From contig JAJNAZ010000017.1 of the NCBI GenBank assembly GCA_021155855.1, positions 1 through 64,000 of the forward strand: a DNA stretch of 64,000 nt. Reading direction: 5' to 3'. Source of the DNA: Solirubrobacterales bacterium (lineage in GTDB: Bacteria > Actinomycetota > Thermoleophilia > Solirubrobacterales > 70-9). Below the pieces are notes generated by a model that did no database searches, was not told where the DNA came from, and was given only the letters and a program-made list of their open reading frames with translations. Below are positions 9,914 through 17,724 of this stretch, one piece after another; position 1 is the stretch's first letter; each line of letters opens with the position of its first letter. The position numbers and the translations under genes are program-made.

Positions 9914-10381
9914 ATGGACGTCCTGGTCCTGATAGACAAGCTCGATGACCTGATCCACAACGCACGCCCGGTGCCGTTGACGGACCAGGTGCGCGTCGAT
10001 CGCGAGGAGATCTACGACCTGCTCGACCAGATGCGGGCGACGATCCCGGAGGAGATCAAGCAGGCGCGGTGGATCGTCAAGGAGCGCCAGGAGATGCTCG
10101 CCGAGGCCAAGCGCGAGGCCGAGCGGGTGGTCAAGGAGGCGCGCGAGCAGCAGGAGCGTCTGATCTCCGACGAAGAGGTCTACAAGCAGGCCGAGCGCGC
10201 CGCCGAGGAGATCATCGAGGACGCCCGCGAGACCGAGCGCCAGATCCGCCTCGGTGCCGAGGACTACGCGGACGAGATCCTCTCCACGCTCGAGGTCAAC
10301 CTGGAGAAGTTCCTCTCCGCCGTGCAGCGCGGCCGCGACCGGCTCGCGGGGCGCGACGAGGAGCCGGTCGAGGTCCAGTAG
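9914..10381 (+). CDS. SepIVA/DivIVA-like coiled-coil protein
   Basis: A 155-residue, highly charged protein predicted to be largely coiled coil (about residues 40-140, rich in E, K, R and A). It opens MDVLVLIDKLDDLIHNARPVPLT, close to the mycobacterial cell-division factor SepIVA, which lies beside yceD and rnc in mycobacteria. Here it follows coaD and is separated from yceD by an inserted metabolic module. A role in septation or envelope growth is inferred from similarity and context. TAAGCT lies 13 nt before the ATG. Confidence 0.75.
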   Translation: MDVLVLIDKLDDLIHNARPVPLTDQVRVDREEIYDLLDQMRATIPEEIKQARWIVKERQEMLAEAKREAERVVKEAREQQERLISDEEVYKQAERAAEEIIEDARETERQIRLGAEDYADEILSTLEVNLEKFLSAVQRGRDRLAGRDEEPVEVQ

Positions 10382-10429
10382 CCGGCGCGGATACCCTCCG
10401 CCGTCGAGAGCGACGAGCGGAGGTTTGCT

Positions 10430-11140
10430 GTGGCCGAGCGGTGGTTCACCGACGACGAGCTGCGCGAGATGGCGCGGCCGACGATGGAGCGCGCGATCGA
10501 GGCGATCGAGGATGGCGACCTCGAGCGGGCGAAGTCGCTGTGCGAGGCGATGAAGTGGGAGTCGCAGTTCATGCACGACCTGCTGGTCGACGGCGTGGCC
10601 GGGCTGATCTCGTTCGTCAAGGAGAGGCTCGGCGACATTGGTGTGGAGCAGGCCTGGGAGTACTCGCTCGAGCGCAGCTGGCGCAAGCCGGTGGAGACGA
10701 TCTCGCGCTCCGACCGGCGCGCGATCGCCGAGGCGCTCGCGGCCACCTGGCGGGCGCACTCGACCAGCGGCGTGGGGCCGAACCCGGGCGCGTTCGAGAT
10801 CGCCGAGGACTCGGAGAAGCTCACCTTCACCATGAACCCATGCGGCTCGGGTCAGCGGCTGTGGCGAAACCGCCGCTACGGGCCGGATGGCTGGGGGGTG
10901 ACCGACGAGGCGCACAGCTGGAGCTACGGGCGCGAGGGGTTCCCGCTCTACTGCACCCACTGCGCGTTCATGAACGAGACCCTGCCGATCCGCTGGATCG
11001 GTCATCCCGTGTACCCGTCCGATCCCCCCGACGACTTCGACCGCGATCCCTGCACCTGGTACTGGTACAAGGATCCGGCAGCGATTCCGGAGCGCCATTT
11101 TAAGCGCCATGGGCTCACACGGGCCGAGGGTGACGGCTGA
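10430..11140 (+). CDS. Uncharacterised protein with possible Cys metal site
   Basis: A soluble 236-residue protein that I do not recognise. The N-terminal half is helical and acidic. The C-terminal half contains NPCGSGQ, then YCTHCAFMNE, a possible metal-binding pair, followed by an aromatic-rich segment (CTWYWYKDP). No signal peptide or membrane span is visible. GTG 10430 has a good Shine-Dalgarno (GCGGAGG, 10418-10424), and TACCCT about 33 nt upstream could be a -10 element. It overlaps the phosphotransferase gene by 32 bp if that gene starts at 11109. Confidence 0.75.
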   Translation: MAERWFTDDELREMARPTMERAIEAIEDGDLERAKSLCEAMKWESQFMHDLLVDGVAGLISFVKERLGDIGVEQAWEYSLERSWRKPVETISRSDRRAIAEALAATWRAHSTSGVGPNPGAFEIAEDSEKLTFTMNPCGSGQRLWRNRRYGPDGWGVTDEAHSWSYGREGFPLYCTHCAFMNETLPIRWIGHPVYPSDPPDDFDRDPCTWYWYKDPAAIPERHFKRHGLTRAEGDG

Positions 11141-12119
11141 GCCACCCGAGCCCCGGGCCGTGCGCGAGGTGCTCGCCGAGGTCGGCGAGGACCCGGGCGA
11201 CGTCGAGCTGGCACCGATCGAAGGCGGCGCCTCGAGGCAGACGTTCGTTGTCGCGGCGGCGGGAGAGCCGCGCTTCGTGCTCCGGCGCGAGCCCCACGAG
11301 GGCATGTCGTTCGCGCCGCTCGAGCTCGAGCTGCGGGCGATCGCGGCGGCGGATCTGGCGGGCGTCGCGGTCGTCCGCACCGTTGCCGCGGAGCCGGCGG
11401 GTGGGCGCTTCGGCCCCGGCGCCGGCTACCTGATGGAGTTCGTTGCCGGCACGTCGCTGGCGCCGCGCGTGCTTCGCCGCGAGGAGCTCTCCGTGGCCCG
11501 CGAGCGCCTGCCGGGGCAGCTGGCCTCGGCGCTCGCCCAGATCCATTCCGTCGATTCGGCTGCCGTCGACGGGCTCGCCGGGGGCGAGCGCGATCCGGCC
11601 CTCGAGGGGTGCGAGCTGTGGGAGCGCGAGCTGACCGAGATCGGCGAGCCGCTGCCGGCGGTCGAGGCGGGCCTGCGCTGGCTGCGCCTCAACCCGCCGC
11701 CTCCGCCGCCCGCGATCCGGCTCGTACACGGCGACTTCCGACTTGGCAACTTCATCGTCGACGGGCACGGGCTGGCGGCGGTAATCGACTGGGAGCTCTG
11801 CCATCTGGGCGACCCGGCCGAGGACATCGGCTGGCTCACGATCCGCTCCTGGCGGTTCGGCAACGACGACTGGCCGGTCGCGGGGTTGGCGGAGATGGAG
11901 CCATTCCTGGACGCGTACGAGGCCGCGGGCGGCGTCCGGCCCGACGCCGAGCGCCTGCGCTGGTGGGAGGCGATGGGCAACGTCAAGTGGGCCGTGATCT
12001 GCGCCCGCCAAGCGCACGACCACCTGACCGACGCTCGCCCGAGCACCGAGCTCGCATCGCTCGGGAGGCGGATCTGCGAGCCGGAGTGGGACCTGCTGGA
12101 GCTACTCGCGGAGGCCTAG
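11109..12119 (+). CDS. Aminoglycoside phosphotransferase-fold kinase family protein
   Basis: A 336-residue protein of the APH/choline-kinase fold. The catalytic loop is VHGDFRLGNFIV and the metal-binding aspartate follows in VIDWELCHLGDPAEDIGW; FVLRREP near residue 60 would hold the ATP-binding Lys/Arg region. This branch is usually linked to acyl-CoA dehydrogenases rather than drug resistance. GTG 11130 is an alternative start that shortens the overlap with the preceding gene. The next gene, DUF6285, is a regular neighbour of this branch, so the pair probably works together in acyl-CoA or hydroxyacyl metabolism. Confidence 0.85.
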   Translation: MGSHGPRVTAEPPEPRAVREVLAEVGEDPGDVELAPIEGGASRQTFVVAAAGEPRFVLRREPHEGMSFAPLELELRAIAAADLAGVAVVRTVAAEPAGGRFGPGAGYLMEFVAGTSLAPRVLRREELSVARERLPGQLASALAQIHSVDSAAVDGLAGGERDPALEGCELWERELTEIGEPLPAVEAGLRWLRLNPPPPPPAIRLVHGDFRLGNFIVDGHGLAAVIDWELCHLGDPAEDIGWLTIRSWRFGNDDWPVAGLAEMEPFLDAYEAAGGVRPDAERLRWWEAMGNVKWAVICARQAHDHLTDARPSTELASLGRRICEPEWDLLELLAEA

Positions 12120-12120
12120 C

Positions 12121-12504
12121 GTGCAGGACCGCCCGACAGCGCCGGAGATACTCGAAGCGATGACGGCGAAGCTGTTCGGCGAGGTCCGCGATTGGGTCCC
12201 CCGCGAGCGCCGCTTCCAGGTCCTCGTGCTCGCCAACCTGTGCGCCGTGATCGCCCGCGAGCTGCGCGCCGGCGCCTGGCCGTCCCTGGCCGACGTGAGC
12301 CTGTTTCGGAGTCTGGCCGGGACCGAGCGGCCCGAGCCGACCGTCGAGGACGCCGAGGGCGCCGCCCGCGAGGCCGCCGCCGAGCTCGGCGCCGCGATCC
12401 GGCGCGGGGAGCTCGACGACTCGCTGCCCGAGGTGCTCGCCGGCTTGCGCCAACACGTGCGCCGCAAGCTCGAGGTGGCGCGGCCGGGATACGCCGACCA
12501 CTGA
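12121..12504 (+). CDS. DUF6285 domain-containing protein
   Basis: A 127-residue helical protein with RFQVLVLANLCAVIARELRAG and a C-terminal helix ending LRQHVRRKLEVARPGY, as in DUF6285 proteins. These are repeatedly found directly after APH-fold kinases of the type encoded just upstream, with one base between the two here. The function is unknown; a partner role for the kinase is inferred from synteny. Confidence 0.75.
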   Translation: MQDRPTAPEILEAMTAKLFGEVRDWVPRERRFQVLVLANLCAVIARELRAGAWPSLADVSLFRSLAGTERPEPTVEDAEGAAREAAAELGAAIRRGELDDSLPEVLAGLRQHVRRKLEVARPGYADH

Positions 12505-12519
12505 GTGCGGCATTCCTCT

Positions 12520-13230
12520 CTAGTCCCGCTGCTCCCGCGTGAGCGCGAGCGTGTTCAGCCAGGCGCCGCCGTCGATGCCGATCTCCTGGCCGGTGACGTA
12601 GCCGGCCTCCTCTGAGGCGAGGTACGCGACCAAGGCGGCGACCTCGGATACCTCGCCCATCCGCCCCGAGGGCAGGAAGGTCGACTTGATCCGCTCGAAG
12701 AGCTCGGCCGGCATCGCGCGCACGCGCTCGCTGGCGATCAGCCCGGGAAGGACGGCGTTCGCGGTGATCCCGCGGCGCACGTTTTCGGCGGCGATCGTCT
12801 TCATCATCCCCAGCAGCCCGGCCTTCGAGGCCGCATAGGCGACCTGGCCGGGGAGGCCGACGACGGCGGCGCTCGAGGAGACGACCACGATTCGCCCGTA
12901 GCTGCGCTCGCGCATCCCTGGCAGGCATGCCTGGATGACTCGAAAGGCGCCGCCCAGGTTGACCGCGAGATCGCGCTCCCATTGCTCGGCGCTCATCCGG
13001 TGCGCGGGCGCGATCGTGTCGGTGATCGCGGCGTTCGAGACGCAGACGTCGACCTCGCCGAGCTCGGGCAGCTCCGCGCCGGCTAGGTCGAAGCGCAGGT
13101 CGCAGCCCTCGTCGCGGTCGGCGGTGACCACCTCGAGCCCGTCGGCACGCAGCCGCTGGGCGATCGCGGCGCCGATCCCGCGCCCGGCGCCCGTGACCAG
13201 CGCCCGCCTCGGGGTATCCGCAGCGCTCAA
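12520..13230 (-). CDS. SDR family NAD(P)-dependent oxidoreductase
   Basis: Short-chain dehydrogenase of about 236 residues. It has the Rossmann motif TGAGRGIGAAIAQRL, the NAA motif as VSNAAITD, the catalytic YxxxK as YAASKAG with the upstream Ser in VVSSSAAVVG, and a C-terminal GYVTGQEIGIDGG. The start is uncertain: TTG 13230 gives the usual short N-terminus, and the frame stays open upstream into the enoyl-CoA hydratase gene without a better start. It follows that gene on the same strand, so the two may oxidise acyl-CoA or 3-hydroxyacyl substrates in turn. Confidence 0.85.
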   Translation of the reverse strand: MSAADTPRRALVTGAGRGIGAAIAQRLRADGLEVVTADRDEGCDLRFDLAGAELPELGEVDVCVSNAAITDTIAPAHRMSAEQWERDLAVNLGGAFRVIQACLPGMRERSYGRIVVVSSSAAVVGLPGQVAYAASKAGLLGMMKTIAAENVRRGITANAVLPGLIASERVRAMPAELFERIKSTFLPSGRMGEVSEVAALVAYLASEEAGYVTGQEIGIDGGAWLNTLALTREQRD

Positions 13231-13277
13231 AGAACGCGCCTCAACGGCGGCGCGGCTCGGCTTCGCTTCGCTCCGCC

Positions 13278-14087
13278 TCACAGCTCGGTCTCGTGCTCGC
13301 CGGCGCGCCCCGGGTCGCGCTTTTCGTAGAAGCGATCGAGCATCGCCATGGTCTCGTCGGGGTCGGCGCACGTGTAGGCGTTCCAGGCCTCGGTGCGAAG
13401 CTGGAAGTCGAGCGGCTGGCCGATCACGTCGAGGATCGTCTGCTTCGCGGAGCGCACCGCTCGCTGGGAGTTGCGAAGGATCTGCCGCGCCACGGTCTCG
13501 GCTGCGGCGCCCAGCTCCTCGTGGCGCACCACCTTGGTCACCAGGCCCCATTCGAGCGCCTGGGGCGCGTCCACCGGCTCGGCGGTGAGCAGCATCTGCG
13601 AGGCGACGCCGACGCCGCAGGCGTTGACCAGCCGCACCAGGCCACCGTCGCCGTGGTGAAATCCGCGCCGCGCCTCGAACGACCCGAACATCGCCCTCTC
13701 GGAGGCGATCCGAATGTCGCAGGCGAGCGCCGTCTCCAGGCCGCCGGCGAGCGCCCAGCCGTTGACCGCGGCGATGATCGGTTTCGCGATCCGGTGCATG
13801 CCGCGGGTGAAGCCGTTCAGCCCCAGCTCGACGATCTCGCGGATGTCGTGGGGGCGGGCGGCCTCCATGATCGGCGGGATGTAGGTCTTCAGGTCGGCGC
13901 CGGCGCAGAACGCCTCGTCGCCGGCGCCGGTGAGGATCGCCACGTCGACCGCATCATCGGCCGCGAAGTCGGCCCAGGTCTCGATCATCGCCCCGTGGAC
14001 GTCCGGATCGATCGCGTTGCGGGCCTCGGGGCGATTGATGGTCACGTACGCGACTCGGTCGCGCTTTTCGTACAGCAGCTTCGGCAT
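13278..14087 (-). CDS. Enoyl-CoA hydratase/isomerase family protein
   Basis: Crotonase-fold protein of 269 residues. It opens with VAYVTINRPEARNAID and contains the oxyanion-hole segment AFCAGADLKTY and the second oxyanion region VNGWALAGGLETALACDIRIAS. A catalytic Glu in the second position is not obvious, so isomerase or another crotonase activity is possible. It starts 10 bp after the methyltransferase gene and precedes the SDR gene on the same strand, forming a small lipid or acyl-CoA operon. Confidence 0.88.
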   Translation of the reverse strand: MPKLLYEKRDRVAYVTINRPEARNAIDPDVHGAMIETWADFAADDAVDVAILTGAGDEAFCAGADLKTYIPPIMEAARPHDIREIVELGLNGFTRGMHRIAKPIIAAVNGWALAGGLETALACDIRIASERAMFGSFEARRGFHHGDGGLVRLVNACGVGVASQMLLTAEPVDAPQALEWGLVTKVVRHEELGAAAETVARQILRNSQRAVRSAKQTILDVIGQPLDFQLRTEAWNAYTCADPDETMAMLDRFYEKRDPGRAGEHETEL

Positions 14088-14096
14088 CTCGTCTCC

Positions 14097-14657
14097 TCAG
14101 TCGTCTCGGTCGTAGGTAGCGCGGATGACGGCGAGGTCGTCGGCCTCCCAGGTCACCTCGCCGTCGCACCACCGCGCGAGGTGGGCGGCGGGCGAGGGCA
14201 TGTCGAAGCCGCGCTCGAGCGGCGCCACGCGCCGCTCGGGTGGCACGTAGACGACGTCGCCGAGTACCAGCGCCCGCGATTGCTCGCGCACGCGTCGGAA
14301 CAGGTCGCGCTTGCCGTCGTCGGTGAGGTGGTGGATGGCGAGCACCGAGATCACCAGGTCCCAGGGGCCGTCCGGCAACGGGTCCTCCATCCGCGCCAGG
14401 CGAACCTCCTCGACCCCGAGCTCGCGCGCTCGGAAGACCATCTGGGGGCTCGAGTCGAGCCCGGTGACGATCGCCTCGGGGTGGCGGGCGAGCAGGCGCC
14501 GGGTGGTCTCACCGGTGCCGATCCCGAGCTCCAACACCCTCCCGACCGCAAACGGGATCGCCTTTACGGTCGCTTCCTGCAGCTCCTCGAAGCGCGGGAC
14601 CTCGGACGTGATCAGATCGAGATAGCGCTCCGGATCCCAATGGAACTGCGCGGCCAT
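14097..14657 (-). CDS. Class I SAM-dependent methyltransferase
   Basis: A 186-residue methyltransferase with motif I VLELGIGTGETTRRLL, motif II in VTGLDSSPQMV and the post-II segment DLVISVLAIHHLTD. The substrate is unknown. It is the first gene of the minus-strand trio and is divergent from yceD, leaving 31 bp for both start regions. Confidence 0.85.
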   Translation of the reverse strand: MAAQFHWDPERYLDLITSEVPRFEELQEATVKAIPFAVGRVLELGIGTGETTRRLLARHPEAIVTGLDSSPQMVFRARELGVEEVRLARMEDPLPDGPWDLVISVLAIHHLTDDGKRDLFRRVREQSRALVLGDVVYVPPERRVAPLERGFDMPSPAAHLARWCDGEVTWEADDLAVIRATYDRDD

Positions 14658-14688
14658 CGACGCTCGCTATCTTGAACGCGGGGAAGGC

Positions 14689-15210
14689 ATGGCGGCGGCG
14701 CAGTATCACACGATCGACCTGGCGCGGCTCGGCTTGAGCCGGGGCCAGGGCACCCGTCTCGAGCTCCGGGTCGATCCCGGCGCGCTCGAGCTCGCCGGCG
14801 GTGACTATCGCTTCGGCGAAGGGGCGGTCGAGACCCGGATCGACGTCTCGCGGACCGCCGCCGGCTACGCGCTGCGGCTGCGCTTCGGCGGCCCTGTGGC
14901 CGGGGCGTGCATGCGCTGTCTCGAGCCCGCCAGGGTCGAGGTCGAGGTCGACGCGCGCGAGGTCGATCAGCCCGTTTCGCGCGACGAGGAGCTGCTCAGC
15001 CCCTACGTCAGCGACGGGGTCCTCGACCTCACCGCCTGGGCCCACGACGCGCTCGCCCTCGCGCTGCCCGCGCAGATCCTCTGCCGGCCCGACTGCGCCG
15101 GTCTCTGCCCGGTCTGCGGCGAGGCGCTGAACGAGATCGACGCCGCCTCGCACCGCCACGAGCCGACGCCGGACCCGCGGCTGGCGAAGCTGCGCGAGCT
15201 ACTCGACTGA
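14689..15210 (+). CDS. yceD: YceD (DUF177) family protein
   Basis: A 173-residue protein of the YceD family, implicated in 23S rRNA maturation and always next to rpmF. A first Cys pair lies in CMRCLEPARVEVEV and a second cluster in CRPDCAGLCPVCGEALNEID, typical of the zinc-binding Gram-positive form. rpmF follows after about 180 bp, a gap that itself may hold a small minus-strand reading frame. Confidence 0.88.
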   Translation: MAAAQYHTIDLARLGLSRGQGTRLELRVDPGALELAGGDYRFGEGAVETRIDVSRTAAGYALRLRFGGPVAGACMRCLEPARVEVEVDAREVDQPVSRDEELLSPYVSDGVLDLTAWAHDALALALPAQILCRPDCAGLCPVCGEALNEIDAASHRHEPTPDPRLAKLRELLD

Positions 15211-15342
15211 CGGCACCGAGGGCTCAGTGCGCTCGAGCCGGATGTAGTTCGAGCGTTTGAGGAACGCATCGAGCACCTTGTAGGGACGGGCGCGGTCGGT
15301 GTAGCCGCCCGCTTGACGATCGACGCAAATTGCCGCCGGCAT
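15199..15342 (-). CDS. Candidate small protein antisense between yceD and rpmF
   Basis: A 47-codon frame from ATG to TAG on the minus strand, overlapping the end of yceD by 12 bp. The predicted product contains ARPYKVLDAFLKRSNYIRLE, with a residue mix (K, N, Y, I, F) unlike the Arg/Pro/Ala-rich shadow frames of this genome, and third positions are mostly G or C. No Shine-Dalgarno is clear and I do not recognise a family, so this is tentative. Confidence 0.35.
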   Translation of the reverse strand: MPAAICVDRQAGGYTDRARPYKVLDAFLKRSNYIRLERTEPSVPSVE

Positions 15343-15389
15343 CGGGTTCCATCCAGGTCCCGGTGCGCCCCGCTACTATCTCGCCGCCG

Positions 15390-15602
15390 ATGGCCGTACC
15401 GAAGAAGAGGACCTCCGCACAGCGCCGCGACAAGCGCCGCGCGTCGCACAAGGCGACGAAGCCGCGCCTGAACGAGTGCCCGCGCTGTCATAGCCCGCGG
15501 CTCCCGCACCGCGTCTGCCCGGTGTGTGGAACCTATGCAGGGCGCGAGGTGATCTCGCATGAGATCGCCGAGACCGAGCTCTCCAGCGGCCCGGAGGGCT
15601 AG
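15390..15602 (+). CDS. rpmF: 50S ribosomal protein L32
   Basis: Large-subunit protein of 70 residues starting MAVPKKRTSAQRRDKRRASH, with the zinc-binding pattern CPRCHSPRLPHRVCPVCG. TACTAT (15374-15379) lies 10 nt before the ATG with no Shine-Dalgarno, so it probably has its own promoter and a very short leader. The yceD-rpmF-plsX order is the standard bacterial arrangement. Confidence 0.95.
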   Translation: MAVPKKRTSAQRRDKRRASHKATKPRLNECPRCHSPRLPHRVCPVCGTYAGREVISHEIAETELSSGPEG

Positions 15603-15606
15603 CCCG

Positions 15607-16635
15607 GTGACAACGGTCGCCCTCGACGGCCGGGGGGCCGAGCGGGGGCCGGAGGCGATCGTCGGCGGCGCCCGCGCCGCAGCGGACGACGGGATCGCGC
15701 TGCGCGTGTTCGGCGATCCGCAGGAGCTCGGCGGCTTGGAGAGCGTCGCAGGGGTCGAACTCGTGCCCGCCGCGGATGAGATCGGCAACGAGGACGAGCC
15801 GGTCGCCGCGGTCCGCGGCAAGCCGGACTCCTCGGTGGTGCTCGCGGCCGCCGACGTCGCCGCCGGCCGCTCGGACGCGCTCGCGAGCGCCGGGCCCACC
15901 GGGGCGACGATGACGGCGGCATTGTTTGCGCTCCGCCGCCAGCACGGCGTGCGCAGGCCGGCGCTCACGGTGCAGCTCGCCGTCCCGGGCCGCGACGGGC
16001 CCCCGAGCCTGCTGCTCGACGTCGGGGCGAACGCGGAGGTCCGCGCCGGCGATCTGGTCCAGTTCGCCTACCTGGGCGCCGCCTTCAGCCAAGCGGTGCT
16101 GGGGGTGGAGCGCCCGCGCGTGGCGCTGCTCTCGGTCGGCGAGGAGGCGAAGAAGGGGACCCAGAACGTGGTCGACGCGCATGCGGCGCTGGCGACTGCG
16201 AGCGGGATCGATTTTCGCGGCAACCTCGAGGGCCGCGATCTGCTCGGCGAGGGCGTCGACGTGATCGTCACCGACGGGTTCACGGGCAACGTCGCGCTGA
16301 AGACGATCGAGGGCACGGCCAAGGCGGTCGCCGCCGCGGTCGGCGACGCGGCGAGGTCGAACCCGCTGGCGGCGGTCGGCGGGCTGATGCTGCGCCCGGC
16401 GCTCGGCGGGTTGCGGCGCGAGATGGACCCGGATACCACGGGCGGGGCGATTCTGCTCGGCCTGCGCGGCGTGGCGGTGGTCGGCCACGGCAGCTCCGGG
16501 CCCGAGGGGATCGCCAATGCGCTGCGTCTGGCCGCGCGGGCGGTCGAGCAGGACGCTGTCGGGCGGATCGCGGAGCTGCTCGAGCGGGCCGGCGCCACGC
16601 GAGCCGCCATGCGTGATGGGAGAATCGGGCAATGA
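15607..16635 (+). CDS. plsX: Phosphate acyltransferase PlsX
   Basis: Makes acyl-phosphate from acyl-ACP to start phospholipid synthesis at the membrane. The 342-residue product has VALDGRGAERGPEAIVGGA, where most PlsX read DxMGGD, then GPTGATMTAALF, LLDVGANAEVRAGDLVQFA and the C-terminal VIVTDGFTGNVALKTIEGTA. GTG 15607 follows the rpmF stop by 4 bp and has GGAGGG upstream. The stop overlaps acpP (ATGA). Confidence 0.93.
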   Translation: MTTVALDGRGAERGPEAIVGGARAAADDGIALRVFGDPQELGGLESVAGVELVPAADEIGNEDEPVAAVRGKPDSSVVLAAADVAAGRSDALASAGPTGATMTAALFALRRQHGVRRPALTVQLAVPGRDGPPSLLLDVGANAEVRAGDLVQFAYLGAAFSQAVLGVERPRVALLSVGEEAKKGTQNVVDAHAALATASGIDFRGNLEGRDLLGEGVDVIVTDGFTGNVALKTIEGTAKAVAAAVGDAARSNPLAAVGGLMLRPALGGLRREMDPDTTGGAILLGLRGVAVVGHGSSGPEGIANALRLAARAVEQDAVGRIAELLERAGATRAAMRDGRIGQ

Positions 16636-16883
16636 GCCTCAGCCGCGAGGAAGTGATGGCCAAGGTGCGGGAGCATCTGGCGACCGAGCTCGAGGTCGAC
16701 CCGGCGAAGATCTCCGACTCGACCAGCTTCAAGCACGATCTCGACGCCGACTCGCTCGACCTATACGAGCTGGTGATGGAGCTCGAGGACTCCTACGGGA
16801 TCGCCGTCTCCGAGCAGGAGGCCTCGCGGATCGAGACGGTGGGTGACGCGGTCGAGTTCGTGATCGGGCGCCTGCCCGCCTGA
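16632..16883 (+). CDS. acpP: Acyl carrier protein
   Basis: An acidic 83-residue carrier protein. The phosphopantetheine attachment Ser lies in DLDADSLDLYELVMELE, the expected DSL context. It overlaps plsX by 4 bp and precedes rnc by 4 bp, the conserved plsX-acpP-rnc arrangement. It would carry acyl chains for fatty-acid synthesis and for PlsX. Confidence 0.95.
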   Translation: MSLSREEVMAKVREHLATELEVDPAKISDSTSFKHDLDADSLDLYELVMELEDSYGIAVSEQEASRIETVGDAVEFVIGRLPA

Positions 16884-16887
16884 CGCG

Positions 16888-17619
16888 GTGGCCCGCGGGA
16901 TTCGCAGGCTCGGGCGCGGGGGCCGGGCCCGGCGCGCGCCGAGCAGCGGTCCGGACGCCCTGCGCGCGCTTCTCGATGAGCTGCCGCTCACCCTGCGTCG
17001 TCAAGGTCTCACGCACTCCTCCTGGGTCGAGCATCGGGCCGACTCATACGGCCGGCTCGCCTTCCTCGGCGACAGCGTCCTCGGCCTCGCGATCGCCGAG
17101 CATCTCTTTCGCCGCTTTCCGCGTGCTGACATCGGGCGGCTGACGAAGATGCACGGCCAGGCGGTCAGCGGGCGGGCATGCGCCGCGGTCGCGATCGCAC
17201 TCGGCGTACCGGCGCTGCTGCGAGACGCCTCGCCGCAAAGGCTCGAGGGCGGCATCGAGGTCGCCTCGCTGATCGCCTCCGAGCGCGCGCTCGCGTCGGT
17301 CTGCGAGGCCGTGATCGGCGCTTGCTATCTGCATCACGGCTTCGAGACCACCGCGGCGGCGACCGTGGCCGCGTTCACGGGCCAGCTCGAGATCGCCTCG
17401 GAGCGGCTGCTCGACTTCAAGTCGGCGCTCCAGGAGCGCCTCGCCCGCCACGGTGCCCGCGTAAGGTACGAGGTCACCGGCGAGTCCGGCCCTCCGCACG
17501 ACCGCGTCTTCGAGGTCACGGCGAGCGTCGACCGCGAGATCGTCGGTCAGGGCTCCGGACGCTCGAAGAAGGCGGCGGAGCAGGCGGCGGCCGAGCAGGC
17601 GCTGGACGGCCTCGGCTAG
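16888..17619 (+). CDS. rnc: Ribonuclease III family protein with degenerate active site
   Basis: RNase III fold followed by a dsRNA-binding domain (about residues 177-241, ending GQGSGRSKKAAEQAAAEQAL). The signature segment reads SYGRLAFLGDSVLG instead of NERLEFLGDxxL. By alignment with E. coli, E38 is G55, E41 is A58 and D114 is S137, while D45 (D62) and E117 (E140) remain. Two of the four conserved metal ligands are therefore gone. The gene position (acpP-rnc-smc) is orthologous, so this is the resident gene and not an obvious paralogue. It may bind dsRNA without cutting it, or cut by an altered mechanism. GTG start, 243 residues. Confidence 0.85.
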   Translation: MARGIRRLGRGGRARRAPSSGPDALRALLDELPLTLRRQGLTHSSWVEHRADSYGRLAFLGDSVLGLAIAEHLFRRFPRADIGRLTKMHGQAVSGRACAAVAIALGVPALLRDASPQRLEGGIEVASLIASERALASVCEAVIGACYLHHGFETTAAATVAAFTGQLEIASERLLDFKSALQERLARHGARVRYEVTGESGPPHDRVFEVTASVDREIVGQGSGRSKKAAEQAAAEQALDGLG

Positions 17620-17724
17620 CGGGGTTCCAGAGGCGCGAAATTCACGTCCGAGCGACCCGTGAGGCTATCCGGGCCTTAGCGCCCGGGAGGGTCGCGGCCA
17701 CAGAGGGCGAACGCCTCTTCTGAG

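Noticed and set aside
11109-12119. Antibiotic resistance by an aminoglycoside phosphotransferase
   Set aside because: The kinase fold is clear, but the neighbouring DUF6285 and the sequence type point to the acyl-CoA-linked branch; no evidence for drug modification.
17690-17722. Hairpin AGAGGGCGAACGCCTCT before smc as a regulatory RNA
   Set aside because: The stem has a mismatch and only about five good pairs, and nothing links it to a known element.
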